The position numbers and the translations under genes are program-made. From SAR202 cluster bacterium (GTDB taxonomy: Bacteria; Chloroflexota; Dehalococcoidia; UBA6926; VFHL01): 64,000 nucleotides of DNA. Each line of letters begins with the position of its first letter. Position 1 is the stretch's first letter. The stretch lies in NCBI GenBank assembly GCA_009392005.1, contig VFHL01000004.1, positions 122,606-186,605 on the forward strand, in the 5' to 3' direction. The notes beneath the pieces were generated by a model that had not been told where the DNA came from, did no database searches, and saw only the letters and a list, made by a program, of their open reading frames with translations. Of this stretch, positions 18,032 through 28,341 are shown one piece after another.

Positions 18032-20791
18032 TTGGAGACCCCCATCATGGCGATTGGTGATAATAACGAACCGGCCCCGCTGGACCTAACCGCTTCGAAT
18101 TGGAACAGCATCCGTGAAATGACTAGTGCAAATTTAGAGAAACGCGGTGACGTGCCCGCGAGCAGCATTGATGACATTACGAATCGTGTCATCGATAGGC
18201 TGACTGATACCAATGTACTCCTGCCCGGTTTAGAGCCGATCAGTTCAGATTCTCCTGGTGGAGCAGTATCACCAAATGAAACGGTTTCCGAAATAATTGA
18301 TGAAGAGATTGTTCTCGACCGTACAGTGAACCCTGATCAGACTGAAAAAGCTGCAATACAAGCGGATACCAAGGCCAGCAGAGGACAAAAAAAGCGGGGC
18401 GAACCGCAATGGAATCCTGCTGATGAGCCAGAGATGGACAACCTAGCACCAAATGCAGATTCTGTGCTTAGAAATCGCTACTTATCACGCGACGAGAGTG
18501 GCACAGTGATTGAAACCCCAAAGGATCTTTTCCTCCGCGTTGCCAGTGCAGTCGCACAGGGCGAAAAGCATTTCAAAGCGAAAAATTCCGAGGTGCTGAA
18601 TTGGACGCATAAATTCTATAATCTAATGTCATCATTAAAATTCTTGCCGAATTCGCCCACCATGGTGAACGCCGGGAAAGACGGCAAGGGCTCACTTAGC
18701 GCATGCTTTGTAACGTCCCCCGAGGACTCCATGGATTCAATCATGCAGGTAGCTTACGATGCCGCTATGATAGAAAAATGGGGAGGAGGTATCGGATTTG
18801 GTTTCTCCAACCTCCGCCCAAAGGGTGACCCGATAGCGACAACACACGGTATGGCATGTGGACCGGTCGCCGTAATGAAACTTTACTCCGCTGTTGGTGC
18901 GACCCTAACACAAGGAGCGTTCCGTTTAGGTGCTCACATGGGCCAGCTAAATATTAGCCATCCAGACATTCGGGAATTTATTCATGCCAAGGATGATGAC
19001 GCAACTGTACAAAATTTCAATATTTCAGTACAAGTGACGGATGAATTCATGATCGCTGTACGCGATGACAAAGACTGGGATTTGATCACCCCCCGTACTG
19101 GTGAAGTGATTGAAACGGTCAAAGCAAGAGAGTTATGGCAAGAGATATGTGAATCGGCGTGGAAAACCGGTGACCCTGGAATAGTCTTCATGGACCGCGT
19201 CTGGGAGACGGCGCCAAACCCACAAATGGGGCTGATTCAAACGAGCAATCCCTGTGGTGAAGAATTTCTTGAAGACTACGGCAACTGCTGCTTGGGTTCA
19301 ATTGACCTTGGTAAACATTTGCTATTTTCTGACACGGACAATGGATTCGCTCCAGATTTTGATTGGAATGCTTTAGAGGATACCGTCCGACTAGGAGTCC
19401 GTTTTTTGGATGACGTTATTGAAGTTAATACGTTTCCGATTGAGAAATTACGGGAAGTTAATCTAGCAACGCGACGGATAGGTCTTGGCGTGATGGGTTG
19501 GGCTGATGCTCTTGTCAGCTTAGGCATCCCATATGATTCAGAAGAGGCGATCGCCCTCGCCAGCCGAGTCGGGAAATTTATCAAAGATACCGCGTGGTCC
19601 GAATCAGCCAAACTAGCTGATATACGTGGAACATTTCCAGAATACGAGCGATCTGGCTTGAAAGAAAGAGGCCTACCACCAGTTCGACATTCCAGTGTCG
19701 TCACAATCGCGCCTACAGGATCCATATCTCGAATTGCTGATTGCTCTTCAGGGATCGAACCCCACTTTGCACTTGCGTGGTGGTCCAATATCCTTTGGGA
19801 AGATCACGAAGGGACAAGTGCCCGATTCTTGGATGCACCAATTCCTGTACGTAAGGCATTGATTACTGAAATGGGGGAGGAGAAAGCAGAAGCGATTCTT
19901 GAACAATTAGCTGAAGACCCAGGCAGTATTGATGACAATATACGTACAGTTTTAGATACACACGGCGTGCGGACATCCATGGTGATAGAGCCAGAATGGC
20001 ATGTGCGTATGCAAGCCGCGTGGCAAGATAATGTCACTAATTCAGTATCGAAAACCATTAACTTACCCAATGATGCTTCTGTTGCAGATATCGAAAAATC
20101 TTTCTTATTGGCTTGGGAAACAGACTGTAAAGCAATAACCGTATACCGCGACGGCTCGAAAAATATGCAAGTTCTGGAGACTGGAGCATCTTCTGTCGAA
20201 GAGGATAGTGCGCAGGCTGATCTCGTCAGCCCGATTCCGCGTGAGCGACCCTCCGTTATCAACGGCGTGACTGAGAAGATCCGGACCGGGCATGGAAGTA
20301 TGTACATCACAATCAACTTTGACCAAGCGGGGAGTCCGTTCGAGATATTCTCGGCTCTTGGAAAAGCCGGTGGATGTGATTCAGCATATCTTGAAGCAAT
20401 CTCAAGACTAGCGTCACTATCGCTAAGGTCTGGTGTCAACGAATCAGAGGTTATCGACCAATTAAGGGGTATAACCTGCTGCCCGACATGGGATCAGGGT
20501 GTTATGGTGAGCTCATCACCAGATGCCGTTGCACTTGCTCTAATGCGCCATCAACTAGCGCATGCCAATGACGGAGAAATTGCGATCGCGCCAGAAGCGC
20601 AGCAAAACAGCCTCTTTGGGTCTCAAGAAACAAATGTTGTTCCTCTCGTAGCGTCTGATCCTGTTGATTCAGAGCCGACCACAGGTCGAATGGGAGGCTT
20701 ACGTGCGAACCAATGCCCTGAATGTTATGGAACTGTTACATTTGAAGAGGGCTGCTTGAAATGCTATTCATGTGGGTACAGTAAATGTTAA
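18032..20791 (+). CDS. nrdJ: Vitamin B12-dependent (class II) ribonucleotide reductase
   Basis: 919 residues. The core holds LPNSPTMVNAGKDGKGSLSACFV, EKWGGGIGFGFSNLRPKGD, NPCGEEFLEDYGNCCLGSIDL and APTGSISRIADCSSGIEPHF, the standard cysteine and loop motifs of NrdJ. A TSCPD-type domain (GGCDSAYLEAISRLASL) and a C-terminal zinc ribbon (CPECYGTV...CYSCGYSKC), which also carries the reducing cysteines, follow. The first 130 residues are an acidic extension. It makes deoxynucleotides using adenosylcobalamin, with or without oxygen. Linked nrdR implies dATP-dependent repression. Confidence 0.97.
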   Translation: METPIMAIGDNNEPAPLDLTASNWNSIREMTSANLEKRGDVPASSIDDITNRVIDRLTDTNVLLPGLEPISSDSPGGAVSPNETVSEIIDEEIVLDRTVNPDQTEKAAIQADTKASRGQKKRGEPQWNPADEPEMDNLAPNADSVLRNRYLSRDESGTVIETPKDLFLRVASAVAQGEKHFKAKNSEVLNWTHKFYNLMSSLKFLPNSPTMVNAGKDGKGSLSACFVTSPEDSMDSIMQVAYDAAMIEKWGGGIGFGFSNLRPKGDPIATTHGMACGPVAVMKLYSAVGATLTQGAFRLGAHMGQLNISHPDIREFIHAKDDDATVQNFNISVQVTDEFMIAVRDDKDWDLITPRTGEVIETVKARELWQEICESAWKTGDPGIVFMDRVWETAPNPQMGLIQTSNPCGEEFLEDYGNCCLGSIDLGKHLLFSDTDNGFAPDFDWNALEDTVRLGVRFLDDVIEVNTFPIEKLREVNLATRRIGLGVMGWADALVSLGIPYDSEEAIALASRVGKFIKDTAWSESAKLADIRGTFPEYERSGLKERGLPPVRHSSVVTIAPTGSISRIADCSSGIEPHFALAWWSNILWEDHEGTSARFLDAPIPVRKALITEMGEEKAEAILEQLAEDPGSIDDNIRTVLDTHGVRTSMVIEPEWHVRMQAAWQDNVTNSVSKTINLPNDASVADIEKSFLLAWETDCKAITVYRDGSKNMQVLETGASSVEEDSAQADLVSPIPRERPSVINGVTEKIRTGHGSMYITINFDQAGSPFEIFSALGKAGGCDSAYLEAISRLASLSLRSGVNESEVIDQLRGITCCPTWDQGVMVSSSPDAVALALMRHQLAHANDGEIAIAPEAQQNSLFGSQETNVVPLVASDPVDSEPTTGRMGGLRANQCPECYGTVTFEEGCLKCYSCGYSKC

Positions 20792-20965
20792 TCAACACTG
20801 CTCAGATAAACTGCAAAAGGTGAATTCAATATCCAAGCGACGCGCAATCCACTAACCGCCAAAATTATTGTGCTCGTAGTAGTACGATCGCACCTTCACT
20901 AACACATGTAGATTTATGGTACTGTAGCTGCTGTCAAATATCTAAATTGGTCTCAAGAGGGCGAC

Positions 20966-21763
20966 ATGAAAATAGGTTTAATTGGCGGCGGCGCAATGTC
21001 AGAAGCGATTATTCGCGGAGTACTGGCTAGTTCCGTCACAAAACCTGAAAATATAACCGTGTCTGATCCAGTTGACCAACGCCGGAAAACCCTGAGAGAC
21101 ATGTATTCCGTTGCCGCCACTAGTGCGAATGATGAGGTGGTAAAAAATGCTGACACAATCATTATTGCTGTCAAACCACAAACATTAGACGAAGCGTTGA
21201 AGCCTCTTTCTGGACATCTAAATGCTAAAAAAGTTGTCGTATCCATAGCTGCCGGTATCCGTATTGAAAGAGTGCGAAACATATTAAAACATGACCAAGT
21301 GATTAGGGTCATGCCAAATACACCCGCACAAATAGGAATGGGCATGAGTGTTTGGACTGCAGCAACAGATACGACTGAAGGCCAAAAACATCAAGCACAG
21401 ACTATCTTGGCTGCGCTCGGAAAAGAAATGTATGTCGACACTGAACGTTTTATTGATATGGCAACAGCGGTATCCGGAAGTGGGCCTGCATATGTTTTGC
21501 TATTCATCGAGAGTTTTATTGACGCGGCAGTCAATGTTGGCTTGCCACGGGAACAAGCGCACAAAATGGTTCTCCAAACTTTATCTGGAACAACAGAACT
21601 CCTTGCTCAATCGAACGAGCATCCGGCCAACCTAAGAAACATGGTTACCTCACCGGGTGGTACGACCGCTGATGCTCTACAAGCGCTAGAAGAAGGTGGC
21701 ATGAGGGCGTCGTTAACAATTGCAGTTCAAAGAGCATTCGAAAAGTCTCTTTCGTTAGGCTAA
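20966..21763 (+). CDS. proC: Pyrroline-5-carboxylate reductase
   Basis: 265 residues starting MKIGLIGGGAMSEAIIRGV (NAD(P)-binding GxGxMxxA-type loop), with VMPNTPAQIGMG, AVSGSGPAYVLLFIESFIDA and the NMVTSPGGTTADALQAL signature of ProC. It makes the last step of proline synthesis. The stop codon touches the GTG start of yggT, so translation is probably coupled, a common proC-yggT arrangement. Length is typical. Confidence 0.96.
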   Translation: MKIGLIGGGAMSEAIIRGVLASSVTKPENITVSDPVDQRRKTLRDMYSVAATSANDEVVKNADTIIIAVKPQTLDEALKPLSGHLNAKKVVVSIAAGIRIERVRNILKHDQVIRVMPNTPAQIGMGMSVWTAATDTTEGQKHQAQTILAALGKEMYVDTERFIDMATAVSGSGPAYVLLFIESFIDAAVNVGLPREQAHKMVLQTLSGTTELLAQSNEHPANLRNMVTSPGGTTADALQALEEGGMRASLTIAVQRAFEKSLSLG

Positions 21764-22033
21764 GTGCACGTGCTAATTAACTTTGTACGAATATTCATAG
21801 ACGTCATAACATACGCAATTATCTTGCGTGCGATACTGTCTTGGGTAGGAATCGTGATGGGCCGCCCTCCGAATCAAACGGTTGTTTCGCTCCTAGATCA
21901 AATTACCGAACCAATTCTGGCGCCGATCCGCCGCATTCTTCCGCAAGTCGGAATGATGGATTTCTCACCAATCGTGGCAATATTGGCTTTGCAATTTATT
22001 GGAGGCTGGGTAACAACAGCATTATCAGCGTAG
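21764..22033 (+). CDS. yggT: YggT family membrane protein
   Basis: 89 residues with two membrane segments. The conserved YggT core ILRAILSWVGIVMG...QITEPILAPIRRILP and MMDFSPIVAILALQFIG are visible. The GTG start follows the proC stop directly; no separate ribosome site is needed. YggT proteins are inner-membrane proteins near cell-division or proline genes, with a suggested role in osmotic or cofactor handling that is not settled. Confidence 0.9.
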   Translation: MHVLINFVRIFIDVITYAIILRAILSWVGIVMGRPPNQTVVSLLDQITEPILAPIRRILPQVGMMDFSPIVAILALQFIGGWVTTALSA

Positions 22034-22148
22034 TAAATACCCCTTTGGAATTAGGGACTCCACAAGTAATAATGCCAACAACGATTCATTCCATGTCTTT
22101 TCAACGTCTTCGCGTTTCAAACGTTAAGCGGATTCAGGTATAACACTT

Positions 22149-22844
22149 ATGGTTTTAAACATTATTGCTTTGATCACAACATATTTATTTGCGTCGATCC
22201 CGTTTATCTATCTATTGGGGGCATCCAAAGGGATAAATATATATAAATCTGGGACGAACAATCCAGGATCAAGTAACCTCATCCAGCAAGCAGGATTCGT
22301 GACGGGTATTATTGGTGTCCTAGCCGACCTACTAAAAGGAACGCTACCTGTTGTATTGACCACATGGCTCGGATTTGATTTGTGGATTATCTCACTGGCC
22401 TCTGTTTTAGCAGTATCGGGTCAAATGTGGCCAGCATTATTGCTCATCAAAGGGGGCCGAGGCAACGTGACAACAGTTGGTGCAACTCTGACCATCGTGC
22501 CTTGGGCTTTGCTTATAAGTTTTATTCCACCGTTAATTGGTTTTCTTTGGAAAGAATCGACACAAAAAGCCCATGCAAAACAGCAAGGCACGCAAGGAGA
22601 ATTCTTGCAAGGTCCTCAATCAAAAATTGCTCCATTAGGAGTGTTAATGGGTATCGTCATCTTTCCCATTGCTACGTGGTTTACTAACTATCCACAAGAA
22701 TTGGTATTCGGCATCACAGCTATCACATGCTTAATCATCATCCGTCGTTTAACAGCAAGTTTGCAAACCGATAGGCAATCTAAAGAGAGAAATCTGTTAT
22801 CGATATTGATAAGCCGGCTCCTTTTTGACCGTCCAATCCCGTGA
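22149..22844 (+). CDS. plsY: Glycerol-3-phosphate acyltransferase PlsY-like
   Basis: 231 residues with about six hydrophobic segments. The family motifs are present in altered form: SIPFIYLLGASKG, KSGTNNPGSSNLIQQAG in place of the common GSGNPGATN, ADLLKGTLPVVL and the KGGRGNVTTVGATL loop (KGGKGVAT in most PlsY). It transfers acyl from acyl-phosphate to glycerol-3-phosphate at the membrane. The deviations in two of three motifs, and the added charged loop (KAHAKQQGTQGEFLQ), mean a divergent PlsY or a relative with other activity. Confidence 0.8.
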   Translation: MVLNIIALITTYLFASIPFIYLLGASKGINIYKSGTNNPGSSNLIQQAGFVTGIIGVLADLLKGTLPVVLTTWLGFDLWIISLASVLAVSGQMWPALLLIKGGRGNVTTVGATLTIVPWALLISFIPPLIGFLWKESTQKAHAKQQGTQGEFLQGPQSKIAPLGVLMGIVIFPIATWFTNYPQELVFGITAITCLIIIRRLTASLQTDRQSKERNLLSILISRLLFDRPIP

Positions 22845-22940
22845 ATGTCTCCGTTTATCTGGCGAAACAACACCTTGCAAGAATATAATAGGGGGGGATT
22901 CCCGACTAAACATTCGTGAAAGAATAAGAGAGGTCATTCA

Positions 22941-24473
22941 ATGAACATTCAACTGGACGAGGGGAAGCTTTCGAAGATCAAGGCTGACGCGATTCTACTA
23001 CATGTTTTTCAGGATGAAGCACACTTCGATGAACATGGCATTGAGATAGACAAAGCGCTTGATGGATATTTATCGGAGCTAATTGACGATGGAGAGATCA
23101 CTGGCAAAAGCGGAGAGATCAATTTATTGCATGCGATGGGTCGTATTCCAACTGAACGCATTGTTTTAGTTGGGCATGGACACACTGCTGACTTAACTCT
23201 GGATATTTTCCGTGCGAATTGTGCCGAAGTCGCACGGTTTCTTCGAAGAAAAAAAGTGAAGCATGTTACTTCCACTCCGTACTCGAATCAAGATGTCGGG
23301 TTCTCCCATGCCGATGCTATTGAAGCAATAACTGAAGGTACGCTTCTAGGACTCTATAAATTCTTGAAACGTAAAGGGAATCGTGACAATGATTCATCCG
23401 AGGACGAAGACGATGACTTTAACACACTAACCCTTGTTCACGATTGGACTGACAAAGAAGGAGAAACCCGGATCGAGGCGCAGAAAGGCATCACTAAGGG
23501 AACAATAATTGCCGAATCCACTATGCTCGCACGTGATTTAATCAATGAACCCGGTAATCATTTAACGCCAACCGATATGGCGGCAGCGGCACAGACATCA
23601 GCAGATAACAGTGCCTTAAAATGCAATGTATTGGAACAACCAGAGATGGAGTCACTCGGGATGGGAGCACTTCTCGGTGTCGCGAGAGGAAGCCATCAAC
23701 CACCTAAATTCATTATCTTGACATACAAAGGTGATCCGGATAGCGATCAAACAATCTGCTTTTTGGGGAAAGGGATAACTTTTGATACTGGAGGGATCTC
23801 CTTAAAACCAGCCGCGAACATGGGAGCCATGAAAGGCGACATGGGGGGAGGCGCAGCGGTAATCGGTGCACTTACAGCGATAGGGAAATTGGAACCGAAG
23901 ATCAATGTTACAGGAATTGTCGCAGCGACAGAAAACATGCCTGGCGGTAATGCGACCAAGCCCGGAGACGTATTAACGGCTATGAATGGCAAGACCATCG
24001 AAGTAGAAAATACGGATGCTGAAGGACGTCTTGTTTTAGCAGATGCGTTAAGTTATGCACAAACAAAAAACTATTCCCCATTAATCGATGTTGCGACCCT
24101 AACGGGTGCAGCACGAGTCGCATTAGGAACCGTATGCAGCGCGATTATGGGCAACGATCAATCCTTAATTGACGAAGTTATCTCTGCAGGGGATAGGGTA
24201 GGGGAGATTTATTGGCAATTACCACTATTTGAGGACTATAAAGAACAGATAAAGAGCCAAACAGCCGATATAAAAAACACAGGAGGAGCACCAGCAGGAG
24301 CGATAACCGCGGGCAAATTCTTAGAAGAATTTGCTGAGAAAACGCCCTGGGCACATCTCGATATTGCCGCCACATCCATGAGTAGCCAAGATAAAGGAAT
24401 CCGAGTAAAAGGTGCAACCGGCGTTGCTGTACGAACGTTAACCAATTTCGCATTAAACCGAGCGGATAACTAA
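22941..24473 (+). CDS. pepA: Leucyl aminopeptidase (M17)
   Basis: 510 residues. The C-terminal catalytic domain holds GKGITFDTGGISLKP, GDMGGGAAVIGALTA, and the M17 signature NTDAEGRLVLADAL, which provide the two-metal ligands and catalytic Lys/Arg. LARDLINEPGNHLTPTDMA marks the start of that domain; the N-terminal third is the family's non-catalytic domain, with an acidic insertion (NDSSEDEDDDF). It removes N-terminal residues from peptides in the cytoplasm. TATAAT at 22884-22889 is a plausible -10 for it. Confidence 0.96.
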   Translation: MNIQLDEGKLSKIKADAILLHVFQDEAHFDEHGIEIDKALDGYLSELIDDGEITGKSGEINLLHAMGRIPTERIVLVGHGHTADLTLDIFRANCAEVARFLRRKKVKHVTSTPYSNQDVGFSHADAIEAITEGTLLGLYKFLKRKGNRDNDSSEDEDDDFNTLTLVHDWTDKEGETRIEAQKGITKGTIIAESTMLARDLINEPGNHLTPTDMAAAAQTSADNSALKCNVLEQPEMESLGMGALLGVARGSHQPPKFIILTYKGDPDSDQTICFLGKGITFDTGGISLKPAANMGAMKGDMGGGAAVIGALTAIGKLEPKINVTGIVAATENMPGGNATKPGDVLTAMNGKTIEVENTDAEGRLVLADALSYAQTKNYSPLIDVATLTGAARVALGTVCSAIMGNDQSLIDEVISAGDRVGEIYWQLPLFEDYKEQIKSQTADIKNTGGAPAGAITAGKFLEEFAEKTPWAHLDIAATSMSSQDKGIRVKGATGVAVRTLTNFALNRADN

Positions 24474-24548
24474 CCGCAAAATACCGTCGATATTTACATC
24501 GAGCACTAGTTTCTTCTAGAAGACCCTTTGAGGCTGTGAGGTTATTAC

Positions 24549-25511
24549 ATGAAAGCAATTCAATTGATTGGTCCACAGAAAATGGATCTAGTAAATAGCC
24601 CGACACCAACGATTGATGATGATCACGTAATTCTCAAAACCGAAAGGATCTCGATTTGTGGATCAGATATGGTGCGCTATCGAGAAGTTGCTCCTGAAGA
24701 GGAATATCCGTTTAAAGCTGGCGCTCCTTGTCATGAAACGATCGGGATCATTCAAGAAAGCCGAGTGGAAGGGATTAAAACAGGTGACCGAGCAATCGTT
24801 CTATCGCCCCCAGGTAATTATGGCGGTGGTGTTGAATTCGCTCACATCCCTGCTAACAGGATTATTCCTGTTAGCAATAGTGGCGACCCATCAGTTCAAC
24901 TCATGGCACAACCATTCGGAACAGTGATGCACGCGTTCAAACTCATCCCACCAGTTATCGGGCAAACAGTAGCCATTGTCGGACAGGGCCCAATTGGACT
25001 TTCATTTACTCAAGCAGCATCTAAGTTAGGTGCAACATCAATTATAGGGGTCGAGAGTATCGATTTTCGGCGCCAATGGGCGTTAAGGCAGGGTGCGAAG
25101 GCTGTATTGCATCCTGATGAGGATCCCGTCAAAGAACTAAGATCAATGACCAGTGGTGAATTAGCCGACCTCGTGATCGAAGCCTCGGGGACTCCCGAAG
25201 GGATTAATCTAGCACTCGAATTGGTGAAATTTGGCGGCAATCTGCTGGCATTTGGAATTACGGACGAACAGGTTATTCCAATCAATTATTCGTCTTTCAC
25301 AAGACGCGAAATAAAAATAATCCCCTCAAGAAGCGCAGCGTCAACAGACCCCACCCAATCAATAAAGGAGATCGTAACGTTAATCGAGCAGGGCTGGATT
25401 GATCTATCATGGATGATCACCCATCAACGAAATGTATCTGAAGTCGATGAGGCTTATAGCATGTATGCTAATCAAACAAACGATTCATTGAAAATCGTTA
25501 TGGATATCTAA
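24549..25511 (+). CDS. Zinc-type medium-chain dehydrogenase/reductase
   Basis: 320 residues. ISICGSDMVRYRE and GAPCHETIGII hold the catalytic zinc ligands (Cys and His-Glu), but the four-cysteine structural zinc lobe is missing, which explains the short length. The NAD(P)-binding motif is VAIVGQGPIGLSFTQAASKLGA. Members of this shortened group act on polyols, alcohols or amino alcohols. The substrate cannot be told. It follows pepA on the same strand with a 75-bp gap. Confidence 0.88.
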   Translation: MKAIQLIGPQKMDLVNSPTPTIDDDHVILKTERISICGSDMVRYREVAPEEEYPFKAGAPCHETIGIIQESRVEGIKTGDRAIVLSPPGNYGGGVEFAHIPANRIIPVSNSGDPSVQLMAQPFGTVMHAFKLIPPVIGQTVAIVGQGPIGLSFTQAASKLGATSIIGVESIDFRRQWALRQGAKAVLHPDEDPVKELRSMTSGELADLVIEASGTPEGINLALELVKFGGNLLAFGITDEQVIPINYSSFTRREIKIIPSRSAASTDPTQSIKEIVTLIEQGWIDLSWMITHQRNVSEVDEAYSMYANQTNDSLKIVMDI

Positions 25512-25553
25512 CTGATGCTCCCGTAGCTCAAGCGATGCCGTCATCGAATTAGC

Positions 25554-26951
25554 TTAACTTTTGTAGCGCATCCCCGTATCATGCTTATCTTTATTCAGCT
25601 TCCGATTTAAGTGGAGGCCCTCTAATATGAATTCAATCGCCGATGCAATTGTAGCTGGTGATGTTTTGGAACCCAACCTCTCAACGGCTTGATCTAATCC
25701 TTGTAATGCTGCATTCTCTCCCGCGTAATCAGTGCTCGCCATCATATCCGAGACATCAACAGCTAATCCTTCATCGAATTTAATAAGGAAATCATCAAAT
25801 TCTTGGATGTTAAAGCGACGGTTGAAAACGTTCAAAACTGACTTCTTGGTCAAATCTTCGATAAGATGGTTTTCCCGTCCATCTTCCAAACTCTCGAGTT
25901 CGATTTTTCCCATCGTTGATGTCGTTAAATATGCCAAATCACTGACCCGCGGTGCAGCAGTTGATTCATTTATACGAATCGCTCTTCTTTCAGCGTTCGA
26001 GATCAGCGTCTCAAAATTATCAATCGACACCCGCACGCTTACTCCTGAACGCTGATTTACGTCGGGACTATGTCTCGCGAGATTGGAAAATTCGGCAACT
26101 ATTTCTTTCATGAAATCGGGGACTTCTACGCTCAAATCTTCCACTTCACCGAACACCAACCGCTCTTGATCCATAATTTTAATCTCTTCTTCAATCTCTT
26201 GTGGATAATGTGTTCGAATCTGTGATCCATATCGATCCTTCAGTGGTGTAATGATCCGGCCCCGATTTGTATAGTCTTCTGGATTTGCGCTTGCAACAAG
26301 ATATACATCAAGTGGAAGTCGAACCTTGTACCCCTTAATTTGTACGTCTCGCTCTTCCATGATATTCAAAAGCCCAACTTGAATGCGCTCAGAAAGGTCT
26401 GGAAGTTCGTTAATACAAAACACTCCTCGATGTGAGCGTGGGACAAGCCCATAATGAATCGTGAATTCGTCCGATAGATAGCGCCCTTCAGCAACTTTGA
26501 TAGGGTCAACCTCGCCGATAAGATCGGCAATCGTTATGTCAGGGGTAGCTAGTTTCTCTCCGTAACGAAGATCCCTTGCCATCCATTCAATTGCAACCTT
26601 ATCTCCTTCTTTCTCAATCGCTTCCTTGCAACTCGAACAAATAGGGGCAAATGGATCATCATTAATCTCGCAATTCGCAACCACAGGGATTTCTTCGTCA
26701 AGAAGGCTCACAAGGCCTCGTATCATCCTGCTCTTCGCTTGACCACGTTCTCCAAGGAATATAATGTCTTGGCCGGCAAGAATTGCGTTTTCGATTTGTG
26801 GAATCACAGTTTTTTCGAACCCAAGAATACCGGGAAATAATTTTTCCCCGTTACGCATCTTACGAATCAAATTGTTGCGTATTTCCTCTTTTATTGGCAG
26901 GCTCTTGTAACCACTTTTTTTTAGTGCCCCTATGGTTTTTTGTTTTGCCAT
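25554..26951 (-). CDS. AAA+ ATPase of the magnesium-chelatase (ChlI/MoxR-like) group
   Basis: About 465 residues from MAKQKTIGALKKSGYKSLPI; the GAGGG site is five bases from this ATG, so the upstream GTG (26963) is less likely. A modified Walker A (GERGQAKSRMIR) is followed by a cysteine cluster (CEINDDPFAPICSSCKEA), GVFCINELPDLSERIQVGLLNIMEERD (Walker B with helix-2 region), SANPEDYTNRGRIITPLKDRYG (sensor 1/Arg finger). These proteins usually act with a VWA-domain partner encoded next door; none is adjacent here. Role unknown. Confidence 0.85.
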   Translation of the reverse strand: MAKQKTIGALKKSGYKSLPIKEEIRNNLIRKMRNGEKLFPGILGFEKTVIPQIENAILAGQDIIFLGERGQAKSRMIRGLVSLLDEEIPVVANCEINDDPFAPICSSCKEAIEKEGDKVAIEWMARDLRYGEKLATPDITIADLIGEVDPIKVAEGRYLSDEFTIHYGLVPRSHRGVFCINELPDLSERIQVGLLNIMEERDVQIKGYKVRLPLDVYLVASANPEDYTNRGRIITPLKDRYGSQIRTHYPQEIEEEIKIMDQERLVFGEVEDLSVEVPDFMKEIVAEFSNLARHSPDVNQRSGVSVRVSIDNFETLISNAERRAIRINESTAAPRVSDLAYLTTSTMGKIELESLEDGRENHLIEDLTKKSVLNVFNRRFNIQEFDDFLIKFDEGLAVDVSDMMASTDYAGENAALQGLDQAVERLGSKTSPATIASAIEFILEGLHLNRKLNKDKHDTGMRYKS

Positions 26952-27211
26952 CATTACCCTCACGTTATTTCCACTATTTTTATCGGATCCTAAGCATACT
27001 CGGAACTGTTAGAAAACCATTCGATGAAATACTCTTCGTGCTCGCGTTCGAGCCGTCAAAATTGCAATTTCAAATCTAGTTCCAAACAAAGCGAATACAC
27101 GTTACAAATCCTACTCACAACTATAACAAAATTATGTTCAAAGAATCACATATGAAATTCATTTCTGCTTTGCTACCATTGTTACAAACATAAACGCGGA
27201 GGTAGAGCAGA

Positions 27212-28156
27212 ATGGCTCTTTTTATTTCAAACGAGGAAGTTCAAGAACTTGTAACCATGCCGGAAGCATTACAAGCTGTTGATGAAGCGTTTCAACATTT
27301 TGGAGATGGAACTGCTGTGAACCACCCACGTAGGCGATTAGCGACGCCGTCTGGAGGTATGCAGATTATGCCGGCTATGGATACCGCAACAGGTATCGGA
27401 GGTCACAAAACATATTTCGGACGCGGCGGTGGTTTATGCCTGATTTTTGATATCGCATCTGCGAATGTGCTAGCCCTGATACAAGTATCTCGTCTCGGCC
27501 AATTACGTACAGGTGCTGCAAGTGGAGTCGCAACAAAATATATGGCGCGTAAATCATCGGTCAGTTTAGGGGTCATTGGAGCTGGTTTTCAGGCCGAAAC
27601 ACAAATTGAAGCAGTTTGCGCTGTCCGAGATATTAAACATATCCGAATCTACAGCCGTACACCTGATCGTCGAAAACAATTTGCAGAGCGAATTGCCAAA
27701 TTAACAAACATAGAAGCAACACCAGTCGATACTGCGCAACAAGCCACAGATGGCGCGGATATCGTTTGCACCGCTACAAATTCATCCGATCCAGTATTGA
27801 ACGGTGCATGGCTTGGTGAAGGGACCCACGTCAATGCCGTCGGATCAAATTCCTTACTCCGGAAAGAGATTGATGATGCTGTAGCAGAACGTGCGAATAT
27901 AATTGCAGTCGATGACACGACCCAAATTGATCTCGAGGGGGGAGACTTAATCGGTGCTCTCACCCGCGGACTGATCAACCGAAGTAAGTTAATCGACTTA
28001 AGCCGAATCGCTTCCGGGCAAATTCCCGGACGACTAGAAGAAAGCCACATCACCTTGTTTAAATCGCATGGGATTGGGCTCGAAGACATCGCGATCGGCC
28101 AAGTCATATATGAGAACGCGCGTAAGGAAGGACGTGGAGTAGAATTACCATTCTAA
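27212..28156 (+). CDS. Ornithine cyclodeaminase/mu-crystallin family protein
   Basis: 314 residues starting MALFISNEEVQELVTMPEAL after GGAGGTAG. Family features: the substrate-side RRRLATPSGGMQIMPAM, the Rossmann segment VSLGVIGAGFQAETQIEAV, IRIYSRTPDRRKQFAE and THVNAVGSNSLLRKEID. Members include ornithine cyclodeaminase, alanine dehydrogenase and imine reductases, all NAD(P)-dependent. It lies just upstream of a betaine/proline-type binding protein, which hints at compatible-solute or amino-acid catabolism, without proof. Confidence 0.9.
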   Translation: MALFISNEEVQELVTMPEALQAVDEAFQHFGDGTAVNHPRRRLATPSGGMQIMPAMDTATGIGGHKTYFGRGGGLCLIFDIASANVLALIQVSRLGQLRTGAASGVATKYMARKSSVSLGVIGAGFQAETQIEAVCAVRDIKHIRIYSRTPDRRKQFAERIAKLTNIEATPVDTAQQATDGADIVCTATNSSDPVLNGAWLGEGTHVNAVGSNSLLRKEIDDAVAERANIIAVDDTTQIDLEGGDLIGALTRGLINRSKLIDLSRIASGQIPGRLEESHITLFKSHGIGLEDIAIGQVIYENARKEGRGVELPF

Positions 28157-28341
28157 AAATCCCCCTTAATTTAATGTTCCGCAGCAATTACGAAAGTACC
28201 TTAAAAGGACATCAATAAGATTGCCTTCTAATATAGAAGCTGCTACTATCCGTCAAGTCTTTGGTGACATTAACGTTCAGCCAAAGAAGTAGAGAATTCG
28301 CAAATTGAAGAACGTAAACCAAGCACAGGGGAGGCAGGAAT

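Noticed and set aside
19804..20439. 211-codon minus-strand frame inside nrdJ
   Set aside because: Antisense to highly conserved nrdJ coding sequence, with no ribosome site or family match.
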